The notes beneath the pieces are model-generated. The model had not been told where the DNA came from, made no database searches, and saw nothing but the letters and a program-made list of their open reading frames with translations. From Heterocephalus glaber (taxonomy: Eukaryota; Chordata; Mammalia; Rodentia; Bathyergidae), in contig NW_004624734.1 in NCBI RefSeq assembly GCF_000247695.1, positions 9,134,648-9,198,647 of the forward strand: 64,000 nt of DNA. Direction: 5' to 3'. Below, in pieces: positions 35,001 through 47,000 of the stretch (its first letter is position 1; every line of letters starts with the position of its first letter). Position numbers and translations under genes: made by a program.

Positions 35001-38000
35001 GTCACAGCCAACTTTCTGTCTTGGGATTGCACCCCACTTACCTTCCTTCTGTGGGTTTGTGACCCCTGGCCAACAAGGAGGCCACTGCCCATATCCTTGA
35101 GATTGCCCCTCTCTTAAAGCCGGCACACTCTGCTGCCCCCCACCATCCTGTGAAACTTCCTTTGTTTCAACATCAAGAGCCTGTTGTTCTCTTACCACAT
35201 CCCCACTCGGGGTCAAGCCACCGCCGGGATGGGAAGTGTCACGAGTCCCTCAGAAGGAAGCCACACCACATGGTGGTTGAAGGTAGGGGCTTTAGGACAA
35301 GCGTGACCCTGTTCCAACCCCAGCTCCCCCACTCATTAACTCTGTGACCTCAGGTGAAGGCTTCCATATCTCTGGGTCTCATTTCTGCAAGATGAGGACA
35401 AGGCCGAGGATCCTGGAACAGTGAGGTAGTCCAGGTGGAGCCGGTGATCCACGGGCTGGCACCTGGCCGAAACTTTCCCAATGTTCCTGCTGTTACTTGC
35501 TGCTGAGACCCCCCGCCCTCCGGGGAGGAGGCTGACCCCACCACTCATGAGGAAGTCTGCTCTGCCTGGTTCATCTCCTTTCCAGTCCTCAACTTAGCGG
35601 GGTGAATAGGACCTGCTCAAGTGGCTGTGGGTCTGCTGAGATTATTCCCATGATGTCATGTCCCTGCGGCTTTTTGGGAGCTGGGTCCTGAGATTCATGG
35701 TTGCTTGATGGGGTGTGGTACCCAGAGGTCAAGAATTCCTGAACCAAGCCTGCCTTGGTGGCTACAGCCACTGACTGAGTCATGAGACGTGGTCGGTAGC
35801 TGTCAGTGGTGGACACAAACATCAGGACCCACCAAAGTCGGGTCAGTTTGCAGTGGACAGGCACTCCTGAGGTGACAGTCGGGTCCAACCCCGCTGGCCA
35901 CAGACCATAGGTTTTTCTTTCCTGCAGGTAACAACTGCAGTGGCCAAAAGAGGTCAAAGCCCCTTCCTCGATACAATAGTGTTCCTCCTCTGACCCCTCT
36001 GATGTGGGTACCAGTTCGACCTTATTTTCGAGATGACTAAACTGAGGCCCGGAAGAGTCAGGCAACCTGGCCTGAGCACCTGGCTGGGCAGCCACAGGGC
36101 CTCCAGGCCTCCCGTCCCCTCTGTCCCTGCCATGCCTCCCCTGCACGTGCCTCCTGATGCTCATTTGACTCAACACAGTCGCTGTCACCCCACTCTGGGT
36201 CCCTGGTGCCCTCCATGGTGGGCTGTCACACTGAGGGACAAAACTGAAGCTGAGCCTGTCATGTTCCTGAGCAGCCCCACCTAGCTGTTGGGGAGGAGGG
36301 CCTGGGGCTTCCCCTCCGAGGGAGGCAGGAAGTGGTGGGAGAGGCTTAGGAGCCCGAGAGGGGAAAACAACTCTGTACAGTGAAACAAAGGCTCCGAGCG
36401 GCCTCCCAGGCCGCCCACGCTGCCCACACTGCCCACCCTGAGGACTGACCGCCCTCCCACTCTGCTTTCCACAGGCTTCTGGGACTCCTCACTGAACTCC
36501 CCACGAGGACGTGGCCGCCCACCCGAGCCCCCGAAAGACCCAGCCCCTGGGGGCCCTGTGACTTCCAGCCTCGGGTCCACCGCCCATGACGAAAACTGTT
36601 CCTGCGAAATCGAGCTGTCGGTAGGAAGCGAGCGCCTGTGGTTTGTGAACCCTATTGTCATCGAGGCCTGTGGAGGCGCCCTGCCCGCTGACCTGTGGCC
36701 GCCCGGCAGCTGCCTCTCCCGCCCTGAGCCTGCCACCTCCGACGCTGCTACCTCACCCGCCTCCAGGTGGGCCCCCCGCCGCCCGCCGCCCCTGCCCCCA
36801 GCGCCCTCCCCAGCCCGGGCCCCTGTGCTCCCTGCTCCTGCTTGTCCCCTGCCCAGCAGCCCCCCAGTCTCGGCCCCCCACCTCCCACCCCATGTCCCAG
36901 GCCCCACAGACCATCCAAACCAGCCACCCATGACAGCCTGCGAGAGGCTCCCACACCCCACTGCAGGCCTGGGCGCCTTCAGGGAGCAAGAGATGAAGCC
37001 GCAGACGGCCCCCAGCCCCTTGCAAGCGAGCGCTGGCCCTCCAATGCCCACAAAGAAGAGCCTTCCGGCCGTGCCTCCCAGGCGACGCATCTCTGAGAAG
37101 CTGTCCCTGGAAGACCAGAGAGCGGGGATGGTGGCTGAAGGGGACCAGCCAGGCCTTTCCAGGGCGACTCTGCTCACCCTGCCTCCACAGGGGGCCTCGA
37201 GAAGCCCTGGGGACAGTCCTCAGAGGACCTCAGAGCAAGGCCAGGAAGCAGAGGCCAAAGCCAGTGATCTAGGCAGCACGCCAGACCCTCCCAGGAAGAC
37301 CAGGCAACCCCCAGTCCCGCCCCCAAGGAAAAAACGGATCTCCCCACAAATGCCTTCCCTCCTCTCAAGTCCCCCGGAGAGTGCCAAGCCCCCCACAAAG
37401 GAGGTAACCTCTGAGAAACCCACACCTGGTGCACCCAGAGAAGGCCAGGCCGCTGCCCTCCAGGCTGGGACTCCACACCTCCACGCCCAGCCCAGCACCT
37501 GTGCCCAGAGCTCTCCAGACTTCAAGGGCTCCCTGGCCTCCCTCTCGGAGAGCCTGGGAGTGCCCTCCTCCGCCATGGACCAGGACTCCTACTCAACCAG
37601 CAGTGCAGAGGAGGAGCTGGATTTCAGCAGCCCCAATGTGAAAAAGAAGCCATCGATGATCTTGGACAAGGCACGCCACCGGCTGAGCTTTGCCAACTTT
37701 ACCAATGTCTTCCACGCCTTCCTCTCCAACAACCGCAAGCTGTACAAGAAGGTGGTGGAGCTGGCGCAGGATAAGGGCTCGTACTTTGGCAGCCTGGTGC
37801 AGGACTACAAGGTGTACAGCCTGGAGATGATGGCACGCCAGACCTCCAGCACAGAAATGCTGCAGGAGATCCGCACCATGATGACCCAGCTCAAGAGCTA
37901 CCTGCTGCAGAGCACCGAACTCAAGGCCCTGGTGGACCCTGCCCTGCGCACAGAGGAGGAGCTCGGTCAGTACCTGCCAGGGTGGGGATGAGAGGGAGGG

Positions 38001-41000
38001 AAGAGTGAGGGGCATAGACTTAGGAGCCCCTATGGGTGACACAGTTGGTGCCCCACCCTCACTGCTCTCCCATCCTCAACACCCCACAGCCATCGCTTCC
38101 TACCAGGGGGCACGAAGGCTAGCCCCATCCCCCTACGCCCATCCTTGCTGCACTCCACTTCTCTATTCCTTCCTTCTGTTCCCCAGTACATCACATGAAC
38201 CCAAATCCTTTCCTAGGCAGCCACCCTAAGCCAGCTCACTGCTCTAACTCCTCTCTCAAGCAGCCCCCAGCATTCCCACCATGCCCGCCTCTAACCCAAT
38301 AACTAGCAAACTTTTTTGAGTTTGTGATTCATAGTGAGATCTATATTGTACACTGCAAACAACTGCACACCTGCATAAATATGTAAAATAGCCAGACATG
38401 GTGATGCATGCCTGTAATCCCAGTTACTCAGGAGGCTAAGGCAAGAGGATCTCAAGTTCAAGGCCAGCCTGGGCAACTTATCGAGACTCTGTCTCAAGAT
38501 AAAAAATAAAAAGGTATGGCGGTGTGTAGACCAGTGGTAGAGTACCGCTTAGTTCAAGCCCTGGTACCACATGCACACATGCACGCACAAATCACACTTC
38601 CGTGGCTAAAGCTGTTGTTAAAACATGGAACTGCTGATGGACTACCTAGTTAGTAACAGTCCCTCTCCACGCCCCCCAAGTGGCACTTTCTCGGGGTCCC
38701 CCAGCTCTCTCTTCCCATCTCCAGTAAGTAAAGGTTAGTGCTGGGGACAAGGAGGGACACGTGGGACTCTGCAACATAGTCAGTTCATTGTGTTTCTTGC
38801 AAAAAGAGCAACAAATGTTGTCTTCACAAGGAGAGGAGACTGTCAGGCCACAGGATTGATGGGCGCTGTGGGTGTGGGGCTGGGTGGTGGGGCTGAGGTC
38901 AGAGGCCAGCAGCTGCCTCCCTGGCTGCCATGTGCATCTGCACAGGGTTCTAGGAGGGGAGGGTTCTCTGGGAAGGAAGCTCGGGGGCAGCATGGGCAAG
39001 GGCTACCCACAGCAGCCTGAGATTTATCTCATAACTGGGGGCCAAGTCAGAGCAACACAGGCCTTGGAGCTCTCCCTGGGGAACGCTAGGTCCCATCGTT
39101 GAGCAGAGAGTTTAGAGAGTTATGAGCCACCCAGCTCTGCACCAGACACAGTCTCCATGCTGGAAAAACAGAGGGGAGAAAACCTGCGCCTGCCCCCTGA
39201 GCTTGCCTTTGAGACTGGTGACAGGCGGTCAGCAGGAAACTTGAGGAAGGCATCCAGTGAAGTGATGCTGTAGGGGACACGACAGGAAGTGAGGTCAGGA
39301 GGCACCTGGGGAGGTGGGTCACCAGGACCTGCAGGCCACCCTGGGGACGTGGCTTTCCTGCAAGCAATTTTCCTGCTGTGGCAGGTTCAAGTCCAAAAGT
39401 GACTGTCTCACCCGTGCAGGCATCACTCTAGCTGTGAGGATGAGTGGGAGCAGAGACGTGCTCTGAAGCCACTGTCCCTCTCTGGTCATACAGTGAGGGT
39501 GGCAGGTTCAGGCAGAGGCAAAGCGGGTGGGACAGGGAGCTCGGATTCTGGTCTGCCCTCAAGGTGGGCCACGGGACTGGTGGACTTTGGGTGTGGGGGT
39601 ATGTTGGGTCCCTAGGAGCTGCAGCTCTTGCTCCCTGAGGTGGGCACTGGAGAAAAGTCCTCGGGCTCAGATTTGGACATGTGACCTTGGAGACGCTTAC
39701 CAGACACCCGAGTGAGGGTGTGGAGTAAGCTGCTGAGATCTGAGTCTGCACTGGGGTGCAGTGTAGGCCTCAGACATTTGGGAGCTGTCAGCACAAAAAG
39801 AGCCATGAGACTGGGTGAGATCAGCCCTGGCAGGATGGAGCCCCTGGCAGCTTGCAGACCTGGAGGGCATGGAAGGGCGTGGAGGCTTGGAGAGGCTCAC
39901 GAGGCCAGAGGGGGCTGAGCTGAGGAGAGACTGGGCCTGGGCTTTCCTCTGGGCAGAGACAGCAGTGTGGATGCTGGCAGAGAGGTGGGTGCTGTGGTGA
40001 GAGGATCATGGGCCATTCCCGAGGCTGAGTCAGGCAGAGGATCTGGCCTGGAGTCAGTGAGGCTTGGAAGGGTACGTGGAGGGCGCAGAAGAGGGGACCA
40101 AGCAGGGAGATGAGTCAGGGAACTGACTGATAAAGGAGCTGAGTGCCAGCCAGACCATTGCCAGAAACAGCCAGAGACCTGAGCCCCAGGGTGGCCAGCT
40201 GGGGACAGCGACTCACCACAGGGTATCTGCAAAGGGCAACTGTCTCAGGTACCAGGAGGCCAGCAGGTACTAGATGTGGCGTCTGCCTGACACAACAGTG
40301 CACAGTGTCCCCAGAGCCTGCCCTGGAGCCTCAGGCAGAGAGAGGGAACGAGACTGAGCAGCAGCAGCAGGGCCAGGAGCGTTCCAGACACCGCACACCT
40401 CAGCCTTACGACTGGAGCCAAACCGAGCAGCTGGGCCACTGCTGTACCCAGATGTCACAGCTCACAGGTTCAGTGACCAAGCAAGAGGACATGGAGCCAG
40501 CAGCAGAGCTGATCCAGACCAGGGAGTGGCCCATCCACGAGCATCTGCTCTGCTGCTCTGCCCCTCCACGCCGAGTGAGACCCTAAGCCACATGAGGCAC
40601 CTGCCTTTGGTGTTAGGGTGAAAGGTGGAAGGAGCAGTTAAGACCCAGTCCCTGCACCTGTCCGAGGTCGCAGAGGACAGCATCTGGAGAGGGAGCATCT
40701 GCAGGAGAGCCAGGGCTCTCAGATGTGAGGGCCTGGGGACAAGCACAGCTGTGTCGTCACAGAGTGGGACACGGCCTGGAATGGGAAGGAATGCAGTAAG
40801 GTCACACAGGAGCCCGGGCAGTGGGCAGCAAGGTCACTCCCCAGTCTGGGCTCTGAGAATCCTCCCGATGGAGGGGAGGAGGGGGTTGGCAAGACAGGGG
40901 CCCTGGAGAGCCAGGACGGACAGCCAGACCCAGACAAGAGCAACCCCGTGCAGGAAGGGCTGTCCAGGCCGCTGCTGAGGGTGGGATGTGAGACTCGGCA

Positions 41001-44000
41001 TGAGTCTCCCTGAGGACAGCGCGGCCCAGGCGTCCTCCACAGGGACAGGATTGGATCATCACTGTGGTGCCCAGCGATGTGAGTCCAGGTCCTTGTTTGG
41101 CCTCCACCCCACCTGAGCCTCGTTTCTGTGGGCAGGGGAACCCTGTACAGTAAAGGACACATTGCTGTGGCCCCTGCAGAAGCCCCTCCTTGCTTCCAAC
41201 GCACTCTTCCCATCGTTCTTGCCACTTTCTGAAGCCGTTCTGGGAGTCCTCTTTCATGAGTGTCTTTGCGAGGTGTGATAAAAAGTAATGTGGATGCTGC
41301 TGCTGAGCGCCATCCAGCAGAAAGGCAGCTTTGTAAAAACATGACTCCGTGTCCTCATCCACCTTTTTTATCGGCACCAGGTAACTTCTGGCTCTTCCCC
41401 AAAGTCAAAATGACCATAAAAGGGAAACATTTTAAATTGATTCAGGACATCGAGGCAGCCATGACAGCACAACTAAAGCCACTCGTGAAACAGGACTTCA
41501 GACCTGCTTCAGAAAGCAGCAAGATAATAAGATAAGCATGTTCCAAATGAGGAGGAGTACTTTTAGGGGGATCAATGGCCATATGTATTTTACTGTAATA
41601 ATTTTTTTAATTTGAACATTCACCATATTTTCAGTCACACCCTGTAGAGTTATTGTGAGATCAGAGTTCATTAATGCCCACTCCCCAAGTTGATCAGGAC
41701 TGCTTGGTGAATCAGATAACATTTGAATGGCAAAGGGCAAGCCCATGGGGCTGCAGCAGGTACAAAGGCCCTGAGGCAGGAGCAGCCTGGCAGAGAGGAG
41801 GAGCAGCATGAGCACAGGGAGCAAGCAGAGCTCCAGTGAAAGGGCCTGCAAGGCCATGGGAGAGACTTTGGCTTTGATTTGACTGCACTGTGTATTGGTT
41901 AGTTTTCCTGGCACTAGGACAAAATACCTGATATCCACAGCTTATGGAAGAAAGGTTTGTTGGGCTCATGGTGCCAGAGGTTTCAGTGCATGGCTGGCTG
42001 GCTCCAGGGCAGGACCATCGGGGCAGAGGAAGGTTGCATTCAAACACGTAACAGGGGCCAGAGGCTACTGACATAGCCCAGACAAGCAGTGTTGGGGTGG
42101 CCTGGGCAGCCCGGGTCAGGGCTCTGGGCGTGGAAGTGATGAGAATCTGGGTATGCTCTATTTTTGAGACGAGTCAAGCAGATGTGGGTCTTGAAAGAGA
42201 TGTCAAGAATAAACCCACCAGGCCAGGGATTTAGCTCAGTGGTTTTGCCGCCTGCTGGGCAAGTGCAAGGACCCGAGTTCGATCTCCGGCACAAAAAAAA
42301 AAAAAAAAGAATAAATCCACCAGTCATTTATCGGGCATCCAGGCCCTCAGCATACAGCTGGCCAGGTTGTCCACTGCACAACTCCAGTGTGGCCGGTGTG
42401 CACTGCACTGCTAAGCAGCCCTGTGGGTTCACTCCATGCCAGGCCCTGTGAACAGCACCGAGATATAAGGCCCAGTTACTGCAGCTGCCCAGGGTGCCTG
42501 TGCCCGTTTGTCTGCAGTGTGGATCTGTCGGACCCACACAGGATCCATGTGTCAGGCCTGCCGGGGCTGAGTGTGCCCCGCAGGGAGCAGGACAGGAGGC
42601 TGCACTGCTGGGCCCCTGCCGCTGACAGCCTCTCCTTGCTCTGCCCGCCCACAGAAGCCATTGTGGAGTCGGCCCTCTACAAGTGCGTCCTGAAGCCCCT
42701 GAAGGAAGCCATCAACTCGAGCCTGCACGAGCTCCACAGCAGGGACGGCTCCCTGCGGCAGCTCAGAGAGAACCAGCAGGTGGTCCTGGCCACCACCACC
42801 ACCGATCTGGGAGTGACCACCAGCGTGCCCGAGGTGCCAGTCATGGAGAAGATCCTGCAGAAGCTGGCCAGCATGCACAAGGCCTACTCGCCCGAGAAGA
42901 AAATATCCATCCTGCTCAAGACCTGCAAGCTCATCTACGACTCCATGGCACTTGGCAACCCAGGTAGAGGGCTCCCTGGCTGCAGGGTGGGCCGGCTCCC
43001 TCTGTCCTGGCCCCTCTCCCGGCTTCCGGCTGCGGAACCCCAGTCTGCACACAGCGATCTGTGTGTGTGTCTGTGACCAGATTTCCCCTTTTCATGAGGA
43101 CATTGGTCATGGCAGGCTAGGGGCTTTCCCTGCTCCAGTATGACCTCACGGCCAGTCACATCTGCAGTGACCCCATTTCCAAATAAGGTCCCATTCTTGG
43201 GTGCTGGGAGTTTGTTCTTGGGCTTGGCCTCAGCTGGGCTCCCGTGTCTGTGGTGAGCTGGGGCCGGCTGAGCTGGCTGACTGAGGGTGGCCACACTCAG
43301 GGCAGCGACTGGCAGTGGCTCCTCCCCCTGCATCAGGTTAGCCCGGGCTTGTGCCCAGCAGAGCACAGCCAGGCCTGCTGAGACCTGGCCTGGACTGCCC
43401 TTCTCCAAGGGAGGAGTGAACCCCACTCCTCAGATGGCCACAGCCGCACGTGCAGGGCAAGGCCCTGAGGACATTTCACACAAGTTGTTTCCATATTCTC
43501 AGTGACTGGGAATGGGCCGTAGGCATCTTCGTTTCCCTGCCTCAGGGTCCCCAACTGTAAAATGGGGCTGAGAACACCTCTGGAGGCTCTTATGAGGAGG
43601 CCAAGTGTGTGTGAGTACTCAGATGTTAGGGTCCCACCATCCCTGATCTGTGGGGGGCACAGAGCACTCAGTGGTTCCCAGCTGGGTTTCTCCAGGCACC
43701 CAGAGCCGCCAAAGGGACACCAGGCAACAGGCCCAGAGCCATCCTCGCCGCCGCCAGCCCCGCGGGACCTGTTTTACACACAGGGTTCTGCATGGGATTT
43801 TGTTTGAAATAAATAGTGCTCTATTTTTTAAGTCTTTCAGATAATTTCAAAGAGCCCAAGAATAGAAGCAGGGCGTTGAATCAGGCACGCCGGCATACTC
43901 TTGCGAATTGTTACCATCTTACCCCATCTGCTTTCTCTCTCGGTGCACACATACTTCTTGCCTGAATCATAGAAGAGATATGTTACATGCTCTGGGCCCT

Positions 44001-47000
44001 TTGCCCCTAGACGCTTTCCTGAGTGCGCCATGGAATGTCTGGGAGCACGAAGCCTGCATGCCCCTGTACCGCCACTCCGGAGCTGTCCATTCCAGAAGTT
44101 TCCACTGTTTTTTATCTAAGCTGTCAGGTGGTCTCCTGGTTGAGTAAGGTCCTTGTTAGCAGCCCCTCTCCAGGCCGGGACCGAGCCAAGGGCCAGATAC
44201 TCCCTGTAGCAGGCATGCGTGTGCGTGTTTCACCTCCTTTAATTTGGAGTATTCGCACAGCCCGTCTCTGTCGTTCATAACATTAGCAGTTTTGAGATTG
44301 AAATGCAGACTTCCTTCCCCACCCCCTGCTTTTTCCTTTACGAGAAAGTTCCCCATTTTGTGTTCGTCAGATGTTTCTTCATGATTAGATTGAGGTTATG
44401 CATTCTAGGCCACATCCCCATTGACTCGTATTCTCCTCTGACTTTGAGATTGGGTGATTTTAGGACAAGGCCCCAGGCCCTGGACCCGTAGCTGTCTCCT
44501 GTGGGGTGTTCCCAGTGGCTTGTGCCATCTGTAGCCTTGTGGACTCCAAATGGGGTCCAGAGACCAGCAATCCTGCACTGAAGGCCAAGGAGCCCTTAGG
44601 GACCCTCGGGGAGGCAGAGCTCCAGTCTGTGTCCTCCACCCAGAAAACAGCCCCTCCCAAGCCTACCACCACCACTGCCCACCTGCCCGGGGCTACCTCT
44701 GGCCTTCCAGGAACCAGGCCCCCTGCCTGCCTCTCCTGTGGCCTTGATGCTGTAACAACAGATTGGTGCAGTTCTTGTGTGCCCCACTGAAAACAAGAAT
44801 AAAATTCGGCCTGCCTACAGGTGAAACCTGTAGAAGAGCATAAGTGGGTGAACTTGGAAGCACAAGATCTGAGTTCCCCGGCCGCACTGTCCTTTCCAGC
44901 AGGAGAGCTGCAACTGTGCCTGGTACCCCAACCCCACATCACCTCACCCTGTGCCTCTGCTTTTCTTCCAGCCAGCCTCGAATTTCACGATGGCAGTTGA
45001 CTCCATTTCCCACTAAGGCGAGTGTAGAGTGCTGGGTCAGACAGGTTGGGGAGTTTGCAGAGGCAGAAAGCCTGGGATAAACCTGGCCCTCCATCTGTAC
45101 CCAGGAGCAGGCCCAGCTCCTGTGGGTTCATGAGGCTTGGTGAGAGCAGTGAGGCTTCTAGATTCCCCTCTTTTTACTTTGGCCAGCAAGTGATTCCCAC
45201 CTCTTTGATGACTAAGGCCAGACACTGAAAAGCAGGAGAAATAGATCCAAGCCCAGGAATCCTCTGAGGGGTGATGAGATACAGGGTCAGATCTTCTAAT
45301 GAAGATAAATGGCAGGAGATACCAAGGTGTTGAGGCACACAGGCTGCCCTGGTGCCTTCAGTAATCTGATGCCAAAGGACTTCCGGAGATGCCACCCAGC
45401 TCTCGCCCTGGGACATGGAGTGCACATGGCCAGGTGGCTAGATGTGGGGCCAGCGGGCTGGTGATGGGGCCCGGGTCCCTTGACATCCACCTCCCAGGAG
45501 AGCATGAAGTCCAGAGTTTGTGGCTGGTCCAGGCAGGGCTAGGGCTGGGAAACTGGATGGGAGGAAGGTTCTGATTCGGAACCCAGGGGCCTTAGGACAT
45601 TGACTGAGGGTGAAGAAGCCAGAGAGAAGGTCAGGCTGTTGATTTTTTTAAATCTATGCTAAAAAAAAAAAACTAAAATGACTTGTGATGACAAAGGTTG
45701 TTCGTGTTTATTGCTGAAAAATTGATCAGTGGTAGTGTTTTGGAGAATTTCTAGTCTCAAATGATACATAGGTAGGTAGGTACATGATAGATAGATAATT
45801 AACTAAGGAAATACTGGCTGCTGTAACATCTAAACTCTATTATATCTAACTCAGAAGTTTATTTCTCACTTATGTAAGTTCAGTTGAATTGGGGGCTACC
45901 AATTGTCATGTAGAGATCCATGTGGAGAGAGGCAATTTAGGTGCCCCGGGCATTGACGCCTGGTGACACAGAGACCTCACTTTCCACCCCACAGCACAGC
46001 TGGAGTTGAGCCCCTCTGCGATGTCATGCACTAAGGTTCTTAGGACACGTTGCCCTCCTGACCTTCATAATGATCAGGTCTTACACCACCCACAGCCCGG
46101 GCACCCAGCAGGCAGCATGCTAAGCACACGCCATCTTTTCCTTACACCCTAACAACCACTCCATGGCAGGTGGATGTCACTGTGCTCCCTATTTCCAAGG
46201 AAACTGAGTCGCAGTGCAGTCAGCATGGTCAGGGCCACTCTGAGCAGCTGAGCGGTAGAGCAGGTCTGGAACCCCGGCCTGCATCCCCAGCCATCCTCCA
46301 TGGGGCACCAGCGGTCAGAGATGGCCTCAGAAAAGACAGGCCTAAGTCATGGTTTCTGCACCCTGCAGCCTGATGCTTCTCAGAGCCAGTCTGGGAGGCT
46401 GTAGCTGCCTGGCTGCCTCCATAGTGGGCTGAGCTCCCTGAAGAGGAAGCCTGGGAGTTGGGATGATGCCAGGCAGATGCAGTGTTGCTCAGGGCAGAAG
46501 TTGGACTTAACCAGTGTCTCTGCAAAGGGCAAGCCACCGAGCACGGGCTCAGGAGCTCAGCAGGAAGGCGGGCTGGCTCCATGGCTCACCCCACCCACAG
46601 AGCGTAGAGGTCACCACCTGCCCACCAGTCCTTCTCCCCAGGCCCTCGGTCACTCAGCCAGCAGCTGGAAGTCTAACCTAAACCGGTAATGTTCAAACTG
46701 GATCGAGGGAATTGTCTAGAGGCCCGGACAGAGCTGGGAGTGGCCCTGAGGGTGCCATCAGGGAACAGGAGAGGAACTGGGCATCCAGTCCTGCCGCCCC
46801 CACCCTGGCCAGCCAGAGAAGCTGACATGCGTGAGCTGCCCCTCCGAGAAAGGCCAGTTCAAATTCCACTGCATTGGAAAGTTTCAACTTCTGCCCTCTT
46901 ATGCTTTCATCAATAAATTCATCCAACATTGCAAAACCATCTGTTGACAGTAGAGATGTGAACAGAAAAACCCTGGAAGACCAGTCCCGGTCTTTAAGAT

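Larger units (their letters stand above)
28810..36474 (+). other. RIN3 intron 5
   Basis: 7665 bases, GT-AG. 28810-29920 and 30130-32940 show nothing I recognise apart from short pyrimidine tracts (32275-32300, 32625-32638). A pyrimidine block and an antisense B1-ID element lie at 33223-33465, and MIR remnants at about 29930, 35275 and 36010. 33466-35270 holds only vague old-repeat similarity (L2/L3-like wording near 34050-34400, not firm). Confidence 0.85.
37966..42654 (+). other. RIN3 intron 6
   Basis: 4689 bases, GT-AG with the weak donor gtcagt. It contains a B1-ID fusion (38390-38572), two mariner remnants in opposite orientation (41150-41640), a MaLR-like fragment (41885-42085) and a young ID SINE (42222-42306). 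The GC-rich stretch 38580-41130 shows no gene and no repeat I can name. Confidence 0.85.

Noticed and set aside
36281..37177. 298-codon open frame on the minus strand opposite the large RIN3 exon
   Set aside because: It mirrors a GC-rich, proline-rich coding exon and crosses the exon-intron boundary. Its Gly/Arg/Ser-rich product is what the antisense of such sequence gives.
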